A stretch of DNA of 64,000 bases from Lepidostoma basale (Eukaryota; Arthropoda; Insecta; Trichoptera; Lepidostomatidae). The first letter of the stretch is position 1, and the number at the start of each line of letters is the position of its first letter. Below are positions 10,185 to 20,482 of the stretch, one piece after another. The notes beneath the pieces were generated by a model, which did not search any database, was not told where the DNA came from, and saw nothing but the letters and a program-made list of their open reading frames with translations. Position numbers and translations under genes: made by a program. Location: assembly GCA_022606425.2 (NCBI GenBank), contig JAHDVF020000505.1:26263-90262 (forward strand), in the 5' to 3' direction.

Positions 10185-10680
10185 TTTATTGACAGCAATT
10201 TTTACAATTGTGTACGTAGTTCGTGTAACGCCACCTTTCGAATGAAAAACGACACTATTTTGTTAAATCGTGATGAGTTTCAAAGCTACATTAAATGTAT
10301 TGTTTACTGTTTAGGAGAAATATTTATGGGCGCGGAACGGCTTTCCCAGTCTTCACTTTATCATTCCGTGTGTAAGTCGGGAAATAAAATACTCCCCTTC
10401 GGCTCGACCAAGCTTGACCATCTGCTCAGTGTCGTATCTAACTCTAGTTAAATTTCATGGCGCCCCCTAAAACCTAGATTACTAGGTCTGTCTCTAATAT
10501 TTTCACTATAATATTTTAGCGATGAATATTTATTTAATACGAATGTAAACTAATGTTTTTTGAAGTTATAGGTTTTTTTAGTCAATATAGATATATCATG
10601 TAAACAATCTGTCAGATCACATAAACAATTTTATAATCATAGATTGAACTAAAAAATGTGAAGTGTTGTCCAACATAGTA
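10185..10680. other. unassigned interval with a 69-codon ORF
   Basis: The frame at 10242-10451 (plus) begins ATG and matches nothing I know. It has no visible splice or regulatory context. The remaining sequence is AT-rich. Confidence 0.2.
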
Positions 10681-10682
10681 GC

Positions 10683-10877
10683 ATATATACAACTTTCAAA
10701 AAATTGTCGAACATGGTGGTCGTAAGAAGGGCGGAATGGGGAATGTTGTAAACATAAAGCGATCGCTTAACCCAACCAATGACAGGTCATAAGTCCTGTA
10801 AACGCCTCGACTACCATATTCTGTTTCAAAAAAAAAAAACAATTTACACCTTCGTCTCTATTGAGATACAATCAATC
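10683..10877 (-). repeat. FB1 fold-back element, partial
   Basis: It carries the FB1 hallmarks in reverse: ggcggaatggggaatgttgt, ccaatgacaggtcataagtc and the terminal ctctattgagatacaat. Other copies are at 18008-19732, 24402-24680, 44709-45153, 47533-47795 and 54560-55490. Confidence 0.75.
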
Positions 10878-10909
10878 GTTAATTTTATAATATTTTAAAT
10901 ATGTATTTT

Positions 10910-10995
10910 TATAATATGTATCACTGAAGAAGGACTGGTTGTCCGAAACATGTCATGAAGTGTTGTTTATACAAAGTATATAAAAAAGAGTAATA
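10910..10995 (+). ncRNA. hammerhead ribozyme candidate, family HH4
   Basis: 10924-10954: CTGAAGA, one extra A, GGAC/GTCC helix II with loop TGGTT, GAAAC, AT, GTC. All catalytic-core positions fit a hammerhead. The palindromic helix III (ACATGT) predicts dimer-type folding. The tail (tgttgtttatacaaagtata) is shared with the palindromic HH4 pair at 43880-44360. Confidence 0.62.
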
Positions 10996-10999
10996 AAAT

Positions 11000-11130
11000 A
11001 TAGATATACCTACTCTAAATATTCCGGCTGAGTTTTTCGTGGTTTTCTTAGATGTAAGGCAAATGTTGGAACATTATATAGACAACCGATAGACCTAAGA
11101 GCTTGACTGAGTCAGCTTTGTAGCTGAAGG
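11000..11130 (+). repeat. possible old insect repeat fragment
   Basis: The piece gagtttttcgtggttttctt followed by ggcaaatgttgg resembles a repeat remnant ('GTGGTTTTCC ... GGCAAATGCCGGG') that I recall from several insect genomes. The match is from memory and short. Confidence 0.25.
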
Positions 11131-11344
11131 TCAACACAAATATATAAACGAATTAAAAAAATTCAAAACACTGTTTTTTTTTCACTTTTGTAATACGTTA
11201 ATTCGTATGATTCAATTAAAATGGAGTTTTGCATAATTTTTCGAGTAAAATAAATTCTTTGAGTAATATTGCTGAAAACATACAATGCATGAACAGTAAT
11301 ACTCATCCTTTTTGATATTAAATTACCTGGGACACAATATTTGA

Positions 11345-11790
11345 TTGGGCCGAGAAAACCAAACCGCAGAGTTCAAGAGAAGAATTAGACTAAGCTGGGC
11401 AGCTTTCGGAAAAATGAGTTACATCCTTAATAATCGGAAAATACCGATCAACTTGAAAAGAAAAGTTTATGAAGCGTGTGTTCAGTCAGTTGCTACTTAT
11501 GGCCTCAAAACTATAACAAACATGTTTATCTACCAGGTAGCGACTCAAAGATGGCTATGAGCAGGTCACGTAGCCAGAAACTCGGACAAAAAATGGACAA
11601 GAAGACTGCTGACTTGGGGTCCGTGGACGGCAAAGAGAAGTGCAGGATCAATGCAACTACGATTGAAAGATGACCTGAACAGACGTGTCGGAATAACCTG
11701 GACGCAGTCTACACAAAGTGACGTGGAAGCGAATGGAGGAGGCCTTTGTCCAGGAGTGAACGGGAATAGGCTGAAGAAGAAGAAGAAAAC
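11345..11790 (+). mobile_element. LINE-3 C-terminal fragment
   Basis: The frame starts 'AEFKRRIRLSWAAFGKMSYI', then 'IPINLKRKVYEACV', typical of the connection/thumb region of non-LTR reverse transcriptases. After a deletion near 11515 the 3' end continues and finishes in (GAA)n at about 11773-11790. The 71-codon ORF is a fragment without its own start signal. Confidence 0.7.
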
Positions 11791-12059
11791 AAAAGAAAAG
11801 TATTTGAATGCATAAAAGATCGATCAGAAGTTCGTAATATCAATGGCAAGCTCGTTTTATAGGCATGACCCTCAAGTGATCTTATATCTTTAATTCTTTC
11901 GACATTGTTATGGAAGATTTTGGTAACTTTGTATCATTTCCAGGGGCATGGGAATAAGTTAACGTAACACTACATATGGAGAAACCTTTCTTGCCTCTAC
12001 TAATAATTGTCGTAAGTTAAAATGATTTTTTCCAAGTAAGTAAGTATTTTTTCAAAGTA

Positions 12060-12150
12060 AGTAGGCATCAGGCATGCGATTGAGTCGGTAGGAGAAGGTT
12101 CCTTGAGGCGCTATGCACCACGGAGGTGTGACAGGACAAAAATAAGAAGG
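12060..12150 (+). mobile_element. LINE 3' terminal fragment
   Basis: A short piece with gaggcgctatgcaccacgga and a GAA-rich end (aagaaggagaagaag). It resembles LINE 3' ends; the preceding gtaggcatcaggcatgcgat matches 37623-37640 in LINE-7. Confidence 0.45.
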
Positions 12151-12159
12151 AGAAGAAGT

Positions 12160-12537
12160 AATAAAAATGTAAGAGAAAATAATAACTAATATTATAATAT
12201 TTTTACTCGATTATACACATCATCATAATTAATAATAATATTCTACCCTCGAAAAAGCAGCTCGTTTTTGAAACCATAAATGTTAACGTAACAAATGATT
12301 AGATATAAAAAAATCTAAATACATAAGCATTTTTCTGAATTACTAACATTTTGAATGAATTTTATTATAATAAAATGGAAATATTAAATTGGGCAACAGA
12401 ATTTGTAAAGCCTCTAAGGCGTAGTTTGAACTGGGCGCCACATTTTGTAAACCGGCCCTGAGTAGATGATGTATGGGCATGAACATTGAAGGAAGTCTGT
12501 TTCTATTTCGTTCAATTGCTTTCAGTATATCGCTCAT
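12160..12537. other. unassigned interval
   Basis: The minus strand has a 64-codon frame (12343-12537) with no recognisable motif. It is truncated at the Harbinger-like MITE. I call no gene. Confidence 0.2.
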
Positions 12538-12540
12538 TTA

Positions 12541-12708
12541 GGGTACGGCCACACCGAAGTGCCAGAGTCGGAGTCAAAATGAACACCCGGCAAACCAATG
12601 TATGGCGCATTATGGGTCCGGCCACAATATATGCTTCACGCCACAAGGCGTGATCACAAGCGAACTCTGTCTTGACTCATACCCAGGCACTCCGGTGTGG
12701 CCGTACCC
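12541..12708. mobile_element. PIF/Harbinger-like MITE, 168 bp
   Basis: Terminal inverted repeats GGGTACGGCCACACCGRAGT extend to about 22 bp with one mismatch. The element is flanked by TTA at 12538-12540 and 12709-12711. A 3-bp TWA duplication with GG-starting termini is the signature of PIF/Harbinger elements. It is non-coding, and the near-perfect termini suggest fairly recent insertion. Confidence 0.82.
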
Positions 12709-12784
12709 TTAGAATAGAGTTATTTACCATACAGAACATTGGTGAACTATTTTGGATTTATAAAAAAGATTATTAAATGGACGC

Positions 12785-12905
12785 CGACCTTCGTGGCTGA
12801 GTGGTAAGGCCCCGGGTTCGATTCCCGGCGATGGCAGTGTGATTGTCACACTGTCTTTAGTCTGGTATCAGTAATTGGCTTCAAACGACCTGTTTTATAA
12901 CAAAA
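12785..12905 (+). mobile_element. tRNA-derived SINE with internal deletions
   Basis: The A-box (TGGCTGAGTGG) is followed almost directly by the B-box (GGTTCGATTCC), so the spacer between them is deleted relative to other copies. The body is shortened too. A polymerase III promoter with this spacing would probably be weak (inference). Confidence 0.75.
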
Positions 12906-13042
12906 AAATTGCGTATTCATTTAATTTCCTGGCATTTAAAAGTACTACAATATATGGATCAATGTTATTGTCAACATAATACTGTATTGTCAATGTTATT
13001 GATCATGAAAGGGACGCTATAAATAAGAAGAATGAATTGTAC

Positions 13043-13538
13043 ACTAACTAACTAACTAACTAACTTACCATCACGCCGTCTCCCCGGAGGGGTAGGCAGA
13101 AAGAATGGAACGCCACAATGTTCTGTCCTGACATATGTCTCTCGCTTCCTCTACATTCATACATCTTGTCATGCACGCACGTCGATTTTTCCGACTCCTC
13201 ACGTGACCGACATTCAATATTTGATTGATTTGATCGTGCCACGTTTTCCTCGGCCTTCCTCTATTTCTAGCTCCGTTCACGCCGTTTACATATACCTTCT
13301 TTACCATTCTGTCTTCACTCATTCTTTCCATGTGTCCAAACCATCTTAATGACCCTTTCCTTATTCTGTTCATAACACTTTCATTCGCACCACATTCACT
13401 TCTTATACTTGCATTTGTCACTCTATCATAAACAGATTTGCCACACATTCGTCTTAGAGATCTCATTTCTACTGCATTTATTCTACTTTCATCCTTCTTT
13501 TGCCAGTTCCATGCTTCACTTCCATACATAAGGGTCGG
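13043..13538 (-). mobile_element. LINE-1 3' half, open reading frame largely intact
   Basis: The minus-strand frame encodes 'YGSEAWNWQKKDESRINAVE', 'RSLRRMCGKSVYDRV', 'RWFGHMERMSEDRM', 'NRGRPRKTWHDQINQILNVG' and ends 'SAYPSGETA'. The first ~30 residues of the 187-codon ORF come from the adjoining HH5 repeat, not from the LINE. The LINE part starts at the codons for 'PTLMYGS'. The subfamily differs from the neighbour at 13714-14205. Confidence 0.85.
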
Positions 13539-13551
13539 CACATGTACAAAT

Positions 13552-13640
13552 GTTTGATAATGCCTTAGAAGGGCGAAACATGTCATCACCCAAAAAATAT
13601 AATCAAACTTGTAGAAAAACATAAGTTTTTTCATTCGTAT
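13552..13640 (+). ncRNA. hammerhead-like motif, family HH5
   Basis: 13554-13584: TTGATAA, T, GCCT..GGGC hairpin, GAAAC, AT, GTC. The usual C3-G8 core pair is replaced by U3-A8. The tail (acttgtagaaaaacataagt ... cattcgtattaattatttta) is the HH5 consensus tail. It lies between two convergently truncated LINE-1 copies. Confidence 0.55.
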
Positions 13641-13713
13641 TAATTATTTTATATGGAGTTTTACATCATTATTTAAAAAACAATAAATTATAATAAATTG
13701 TGTTTTTAATACA

Positions 13714-14205
13714 CCGACCCTTATGTATGGAAGCGAAGCATGGAATTGGCAAAAGAAGGATGAAAGTAGAATAAATGCAGTAGAACTGAGATATCTTAGA
13801 CGAATGTGTGGATACTCTGTGTATGATAGAGTGTCGAATGAAAATATAAGAAGTGAATGCGGTGCGAATGATGGTGTCACGAACAAAATATAGAAAGGAT
13901 CATTAAGATGGTTTGGACATATGGAAAGAATGAATAAAAAAAGAATGGTAAAACAATTATATGTGAATGATGTAAATGGATCCAGAAATAGAGGAAGACC
14001 GAGGAAAACGTGGCACGATCAAATAAATCCAATATTGAATGTCGGCCATGTGAGGAGTCAGAGAAATCGACGCGTGTGCATGACACGATGTATGAATGTT
14101 GAGGAAGCGAGAGAAATATGTCAGGAAAGAAAAGTGTGGCAGTCCATTCTTTCTGCCTACCCTTTCGGGGAGACGGCGTGATGGTTAGTTAGTTAGTTAA
14201 GCTAG
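13714..14205 (+). mobile_element. LINE-1 3' half with 8-bp TSD
   Basis: TTAATACA flanks it at 13706-13713 and 14206-14213. The coding part begins at the same LINE-1 codon as the minus-strand neighbour but belongs to a different subfamily, with 'NKKRMVKQLYVNDVNGSRN', and ends 'SAYPFGETA'. One frameshift near 13890 breaks the frame. Confidence 0.85.
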
Positions 14206-14213
14206 TTAATACA

Positions 14214-14700
14214 TAAAAGTTGTATGTTTTTTTAAACCTTGAGAAAAAAATTGAAATTCGTTTTGTTAGTACGTCATTAGTGTGCAGCTGTCTTATACTG
14301 ATTAAGCACTCATTGCAATCTGGCGAGATGGAAGCGCCTTTATTTGTAAAGTATCTAATGTTGGTCTCGCACAAAGGTGCGCCATAGTGATTACGCGTCA
14401 TTAGAGAGGGAGTCGTTATGCTGCCACCTGCCGACAGAATGAAATATCTCTTAGTTTACCGCCCGACAGGTAAATACTTTCATTAATTTTACATGCAACT
14501 TTGCTGCAAGACAAATGAAGAAATTATTTGAATACTAATTGACGTAGTTTAAACGTTTAAATGTGGGTTCATTTGTGGTGTTTTACTAATAAGATAACAC
14601 TCGGCACCCCTGGAAATGTCTTAACAAATATGTATATTTAAGGCTTTGCCATGACATGATGAAAAAGAAAAAGAACTGTAGTTACAATGTGTGTAAATAG
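14214..14700. other. unassigned, less AT-rich interval
   Basis: 14330-14470 is GC-richer than its surroundings (caaaggtgcgccatagtgat, taccgcccgacagg) but holds no coding signal or known repeat. Confidence 0.25.
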
Positions 14701-14870
14701 TGGTTTACACCTATGGGAATGACATGTTTTGCCTGTCTAAGGCATTATCAAATGTTTAAAATATAATGACATTTGACAATGCCCTAGATATATCATTCCC
14801 ATTAATTATAATATAACTTCTGGAAAACAGACATTTTTATTCGTATTAATTATTTAGTATGAAGTTTTGC
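14700..14870. repeat. HH5 palindrome, eroded
   Basis: The left arm on the minus strand reads TTGATAATGCCTTAGACAGG then CAAAACATGTC (G12 lost). The right arm has TTGACAATGCCCTAG followed by a degenerate end. Both tails (ataacttctggaaaacagac on the right) face outward. Confidence 0.6.
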
Positions 14871-14879
14871 GAGTAGTAA

Positions 14880-15735
14880 ACAATCAATAAGTCTAAGCGT
14901 ACATAAATAAATGTATAAATATACTATTATATTAAAATTCTTAAAAAATTAAAAATAACTTTGTTAAAAAAATAATTATAAGTACTTATAACAAATAGCC
15001 CAGTTTAATTTTTATATTTGATTTATTGTGTCGAATTTAAATGTGTTTATACATTAGTCTTTCTTTGTTTAGTTTTTATTATATTTTTACACCTGAAAAT
15101 GGAGGTATCAACTGAAACATGTCGTGTTTTTTTAAATATTTTTTAAAATAATTTGTGGATTAAACAAAGTTTATAAGTAAGTATTTTACTACGGAATTCC
15201 ACAGTGGTAATGCCTTAGTGTTCAATTAGTTTATTATATTAAAATCTGCTCAAATGATGGGATTAAACGAAATCGAAGTATGACCGACTAGATATCAAAA
15301 TATACTTAACAACAATTAAAATGACGATCAATATTTGGAGTAAGACTTGAGAATCACCCTAGCTTTATTCCACCTTTATGACTCGATCTATTATCATATT
15401 GTTTGAATTGCTTGTTCGACTCGAATAATAGAAACTATTGAATAATCTTGTCAAAAAAGTAATAATTCAACATTCAAGTGTTTAGAAGATCTAGTCGTCA
15501 ATAAGAACTTTTTTCTATAAGAGTTATTATTGTTAACCTTTATTGGGCAATACGTTAGAAGATGACTATTTCAGAAAAGATGAAAGTAGCACACAGAGCA
15601 ACAAGTGCCCCTTATGTAAGTAAAGTAACTTTTTTCTTTCAATGTAAATATAATAAGTTCACATGTTCCCCGATTATCGGGAAAGATTTTTCGCGAAACA
15701 AGGAAAATATTTTAGGGAAACTTTTTTCATCTAGA
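14880..15735. other. AT-rich interval with HH-type debris
   Basis: 15097-15123 (acctgaaaatggaggtatca then actgaaacatgtcgtg) resembles an HH motif with the hairpin decayed. 15188 has acggaattccacagtggtaa as at 8654. No gene seen. A 100-codon frame at 15562-15864 runs into the hAT-like end and is taken as chance. Confidence 0.3.
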
Positions 15736-16015
15736 CCAGTGGTCACCAACAGATGGCCCGCCAATGATTTTCATCCGGCACTCCATATGTTCCAGATTTC
15801 TCCGTATAAATATTTCATACACGATATATTATTTTTTATTTATAATAATTTATTTATTTGGTAGTGAATTCAAGGTAAATATATTTGAATTAAACAATCG
15901 AAATTTGATTAGATAGTACGTAGTGGACTCAAATTATTATAAAAAAGTTGACTATTAGAGATAACCAGACTCATCGGTGTTTTTAATTTTATTTAACTAA
16001 ATTAATTTATTTAAA

Positions 16016-16095
16016 TATATCAAATCAAATCAGTTTATTTCATCAATAGACATTACAAAATATTTTTTTAAGGCATCTATTGAGAACAGTTAAAA
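16016..16095 (-). mobile_element. LINE-5 3' tip
   Basis: The minus strand (atagatgccttaaaaaaata ... aataaactgatttgatttga) matches the end of the plus-strand copy at 29200-29270, including the (GATTT)n-type tail. Confidence 0.6.
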
Positions 16096-16249
16096 TAATA
16101 TTATATATTGTGTATAGCACACTACCAGAAACGCATGAGAGATGGTTTGATTTGAGGAGACCGCTTTATACCAAAGCTTTACAGATTAATTTTCAAATAC
16201 ATAATACTTTAGACACAAGTTTGAGATACATAATAATAAATTATACACA

Positions 16250-16557
16250 ATAAAATAATGAAGGTGATGATTTGGACGCATGGAAAGAATTAATTAAGAA
16301 ATAATGGTAAAAAAGTATATGTTAACGATGTAAATTGAACTAGAAATAGAAGAAGACTGAAGAAAACGTGGCACGATCAAATAAATCAAATATTTAACGT
16401 CGGTGACGTGACGGGTCAGAGAAATCGTCGCGCGTACATGACACGATGTATGAATGTTAAGGAAGCGAGAGAAATATGTCAGGAAAGAAAAGTTTGGCAG
16501 TCAATTCTTTTTGCCTACTCCATCGGGGAGACGACGTGATCGTAAGTTAGTTAGTTA
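16250..16557 (+). mobile_element. LINE-1 3' fragment
   Basis: From 'IMKGDDLDAWKE...' (degenerate WFGHMER) to the tail cgacgtgatcgtaagttagt. The frame is broken by point changes and a stop. Confidence 0.7.
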
Positions 16558-16619
16558 GCTTAAATAGTAAGGAGGGCAAGGAAAAAATATGACTTACATG
16601 AAAAATGAATAAAACGACC

Positions 16620-16780
16620 TTTCTTCTTCTTCGAGTGCCATGTCAGGTCCCCCCGACGTCGGCTATCACCTTGGCGTAGGCCTCTCTGTCCTTTGCTAGA
16701 TGGAACAACTCCCCCATCCCCTGAACTCCGGTTCATTCCATAATATTCTTGAACCAGGACATCTTGGGTTTTGATAAAGT
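16620..16780 (-). mobile_element. possible LINE fragment
   Basis: Minus-strand reading includes 'QRREAYAKVIADVGG' after a TTC/GAA-rich start, similar in style to LINE C-terminal ends. It is short and weak. Confidence 0.3.
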
Positions 16781-16874
16781 TACGATATAACCATTATCAT
16801 TACTTTATTCCATTTTAATTAGCTGTTGATATAAATGAGATATTCCTACATAATAATAGATATTTTTCTATGAT

Positions 16875-17205
16875 GAAATAAGCCAAAACAAGTTTTGGGG
16901 ACTTCCAAAATGAAGACACCGAGGACGATAGCAGGCAAGACACTGAGAGATCGCGTGAGGAACACCAGAATAAGAGAGATTTGTGAGGTTGAGGATATTA
17001 TAAGATGGAGCAGATAGCGAAAAAGGGACTGGTTCGGTCATGTTCCAAGAATGGACACCACCAGACTCCCCGATATTGCATTGCATAATCAGTCTCATGG
17101 GACTCGTCCTCGTGGAAGACCTTCACAAATATGAAAGGACAGCTGGTAATCTACCTCACAGCAGGAGCAACACTCTGGAGAAGAAGGAAGAAGAAGAAGA
17201 ATAAA
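16875..17205 (+). mobile_element. LINE-2 3' end
   Basis: Plus strand reads 'TPRTIAGKTLRDRVRNTRI', 'REICEVEDIIRW', 'WFGHVPRMDTTRLP', 'RPRGRPSQ' and ends in (GAA)n. In-frame stops at the knuckle and near the end make it a pseudogene fragment. Confidence 0.78.
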
Positions 17206-17329
17206 TAAGCCCAAATAAATAAACATTCTAATTGGATCATGATCGGAATAAAACAATATTTTAAACCCGGCCCCCCGGTTTAAAAAAAAAAAATTCTAAT
17301 TTTTCTCAAAAAGTTGGTGATCACTGATC

Positions 17330-17590
17330 ACAAGAATGAACACAAGAGTTTACCTTGAAATAATAAATAAGAAAAATCTCGCTGAAACACAATATTTGTC
17401 TTATTTTATTCAAACATAGGGCGTTATACTGTGGGATTCAATTATTGAATTTAAAGGAAATTTTAACATAAGTAAATCCACTTTTTATATATTTTATTGT
17501 CTTAAAAATAAACTAATACTACTTAGGAAGTTCTTTGATGCGGCGTTAATGATTTGGTAGTTGCGAATATATATTTTTATTTATTATTTC
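17330..17590. other. unassigned AT-rich interval
   Basis: It contains atactgtgggattcaattat (about 17430), again similar to the HH-associated 'ctgtggaattc' motif. Nothing else was recognised. Confidence 0.25.
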
Positions 17591-17800
17591 TTAAACAATG
17601 AAGTGAAACACCACATTAAATAATTAATACGGACAAAAACGTCTGTTTTCGAAAAGTTTTATTATATTTAATATGAATGACATGTTATGCCTTTCTAAAA
17701 CATTTGATAAGGCTTTAGAAAGACGGAACATATCATTCTCATATAATATATTAAAACTTCTATAAAACAAACGTTTTCATTTGTATTGATTATAATATAT
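17591..17800. repeat. HH5 palindrome, eroded
   Basis: Two outward-facing HH5 arms. The left one (minus) has gacatgttatgcctttctaa, the right one (plus) has TTGATAAGGCTTTAGAAAGA then CGGAACATATC. Both cores are damaged, but the tails (cgaaaagttttattatattt and cttctataaaacaaacgttt) are clear. Confidence 0.55.
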
Positions 17801-19922
17801 AGAAGAAATACAGAAGTAATTATGACAGTTTGAAACATAAGCGTCACTTGCGAAAATCTGGAGCAAGTAGATGAGTTCGTGTATTTAGGTAGTATGTTAA
17901 CAAGAGATGGGCGAGTAGAGAGGGATATTGAAAGAAGGGTTGGGGCAGGCAACAGAGTGAATGGTGCACTTAAAGTTGTCACCGCAAACAAAAACCTATC
18001 CAAAAAATATTTGTGAGTGTATACTTATACGAGTACATGTCTACGAAATCCTGGATTTTCACCAAAGGGTGGTTAATTCAATTTTTTTTCTTTTTTTCTT
18101 AATTGTATCTCAATAGAGACGAAGACGCAAACTGGAAACTGAACATGGATGATCAAGGTGTTTACAGGACTTATGACCTGTCGTTGGTTGGGTTAAGCGC
18201 ACGCTTTATGTAATTACAACATTCCCCATTCCACCTTTGTTATTGTGATTATGCATGACAAATTTTTGGAAAATGTATATATACTTCAAATCCATATCTA
18301 TCTTCATGTGTCAGTTTCAATTAGCCATCTATGTAGATTTTGATTGCTCTTGTGAATTTTTCAAGATTAACTTATACAACCGACCCACTATCTATGGAGA
18401 ATGATTTTCGGCATTTAGCAAACTACCTTATTAACACAATGCGAAGGCTGTCGCCTAACGTATTGTTAGAAGCCGCCAGGAGTATTATTCCATTCTATAT
18501 ACCAAAGAATTGACCAGAATACTTACAAATATTTGTGAGTGTATACTTATACATGTATACGAAATCCTGGATTTTCACCAAAGGGTGGTTAATTCAAAAA
18601 ATTTTTTTTATTGTATCTCAATAGAGACGAAGACGCAAACTGGAAACTGAACATGGATGATCAAGGTGTTTACAGGACTTATGACCTGTCATTGGTTGGG
18701 TTAAGCGCACGCTTTATGTAATTACGACATTCCCCATTCCACCTTTGTTATTGTGATCATGCATGACAAATTCTGGTCAATTCTTTGGTACTCATATAAA
18801 GAATGGAATAATACTCCTGGCGGCTTCTAACAATACGTTAGGCGACAGCCTTCGCATTGTGTTACTAAGGTAGTTTGCTAAATGCCGAAAATCATTCTCC
18901 ATAGATGGCGTTAGTGGGTCGGTTGTATAGGTTAATTCTTGAAAAAATTCACAAGTGCAACCAAATCTACATAGATGGCTGACTGAAACTGACACGTGAA
19001 GATAAATATGGATTTTGAAGTATATATACATCTTCCAAAAAATTTGTCATGCATGATCACAATAACAAAGGTGGAATGGGGAATGTTGTAATTACATAAA
19101 GCGTGCGCTTAACCCAACCAATGACAGGTCATAAGTCCTGTAAACACCTTGATCATCCATGTTCAGTTTCCAGTTTACGTCTTCGTCTTTATTGAGATAC
19201 AATTAAAATTTGAATTAACCACCCTTTGGTGTAAATCCAGAATTTGTATACAGGTATAAGTATACATTCACAAATATTTGGTCTTCAAATATTCTGGTCA
19301 AAATTCTTTGGCATATAGAATGGAATAATACTCCTAGCGGCTTCTAACAATATGTTAGGCGACAGCCTTCGCATTGTGTTAATAAGGTAGTTTGCTAAAT
19401 GCCGAAAATCATTCTCCATAGATGGCGTTAGTGGGTCGGTTGTATAGGTTAATTCTTGAAAAAATTCACAAGTGCAACCAAATCTACATAGATGGCTGAC
19501 TGAAACTGACACGTGAAGATAAATATGGATTTTGAAGTATATATACATCTTCCAAAAATTTGTCATGCATGATCACAATAACAGAGGTGGAATGGGGAAT
19601 GTTGTAATTACATAAAGCGTGCGCTTAACCCAACCAATGACAGGTCATAAGTCCTGTAAACACCTTGATTATCCATGTTCAGTTTCCAGTTTGCGTCTTC
19701 GTCTCTATTGAGATACAATTTAAAAAAAAAAACTATCCAAAAAAGCTAGAATGGCAGTGCACAATGGTGTTCTTGTATCGACCCTTATGTATAGAAGCGA
19801 AGTATAGAACTGGCAGAAGAAGGATGAAAGTAGAATAAATGCAGTAGAAAAGAGATCTCTTAGACGAATGTGTGGATACTCTATGTATTATGACGGTCTG
19901 ACGGTTAGTTAGTTAGTTGGTT
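17801..19922 (+). mobile_element. LINE-1 copy split by the FB1 composite
   Basis: The 5' piece (17801-18007) encodes the 'GSMLTRDGRVERDIERRVGA' region up to 'KNLSKK'. The 3' piece resumes at 19733 with the same codons and ends at a (TTAG)n tail near 19922 after an internal deletion of roughly 330 bp that joins 'GYSMY' to the tail. The split is explained by a 12-bp duplication, CTATCCAAAAAA. Confidence 0.85.
18008..19732. mobile_element. FB1 composite fold-back insertion, 1725 bp
   Basis: Four FB1 units: two in plus orientation (18008-18535 complete, 18532-18785 partial) and two in minus (18786-19276, 19280-19722). The block is flanked by CTATCCAAAAAA at 17996-18007 and 19733-19744 and ends on the right in an A-rich run. 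A unit carries ttgtatctcaatagagacga, the hairpin acaggacttatgacctgt and gcgaaggctgtcgcctaacg. ORFs of 79 and 93 codons in the inverted units are the same non-conserved frame seen twice. The mechanism is unclear: A-tailed retroposition or a fold-back DNA element. Confidence 0.75.
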
Positions 19923-19924
19923 AA

Positions 19925-20471
19925 CAATATGATATTTTTTCCAATACATAAAAGCGACCAGGATATTATTTACATGTATTGAATTATAAATTCCTTTCAG
20001 TAAACGTGATTTTTTCTCTAAACAAATTCACAAACACGTGTTTTGTAAAAAAGGCTTTAAATCGAAATAAGTGCTTTTGAACTTTTATGAATACCCATTT
20101 GTTACGTAAAAATACTGTAGTTGGATTACGGTAGAGATTTGTAAGCAAGCATCCGGTAGTGGGACAAGAGGAAAAGAAAATTAAAATTCAATTTTTTTTT
20201 TGCTCATTGTAAGGGCCGTATGCCGACTCCGAGAAAGGGTCGAATCGTAACGAAATACGAACAACTGTAAATTTAAAATAAAAGTGTTTGATTAACCATA
20301 CATTTTGTGTCGTACATAATGTAAAGAGTTCGAGGGACCTGTTTACTTAGGGTTAAGAGAACATATTAATGAAATAATTGTAAATCTGAAGGTACCAGCA
20401 AGTATAAAGTTTATCTTGGACTTTTTTTTATATACTGAAAGCAGAATGTGATATAAAAACGAATTAAAATA
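19925..20471. other. unassigned interval
   Basis: No repeat from this window recurs here and no coding signal was found. It could be single-copy intergenic DNA. Confidence 0.3.
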
Positions 20472-20482
20472 ACTATACTTAA

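Larger units (their letters stand above)
15737..17326. mobile_element. hAT-like element with nested LINE pieces (candidate)
   Basis: The left end CAGTGGTCACCAACAGATGG and right end (inverted) CAGTGATCACCAACTTTTTG pair over 13 of the first 14 bases and have hAT character. The 8-bp flanks atctagac and atcacaag match at only 4 positions, so a TSD is not supported. Inside are a LINE-5 tip, a LINE-1 and a LINE-2 fragment. Confidence 0.45.

Noticed and set aside
14180..14205. Telomeric repeats (TTAG)n
   Set aside because: The runs are short, occur only at LINE-1/NA-1 3' ends and are TTAG, not TTAGG. They are retroelement tails.
13043..14205. An inverted duplication of one LINE-1 copy
   Set aside because: The arms belong to different LINE-1 subfamilies and the plus arm has its own TTAATACA target duplication.
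15737..17326. A confirmed hAT with an 8-bp TSD
   Set aside because: The flanking octamers agree at only four positions, so it is listed as a candidate.
19285..19566. A conserved 93-codon protein also seen at 18792-19031
   Set aside because: Both are the same frame in two inverted FB1 units, absent or broken in the other FB1 copies; no domain is recognised.
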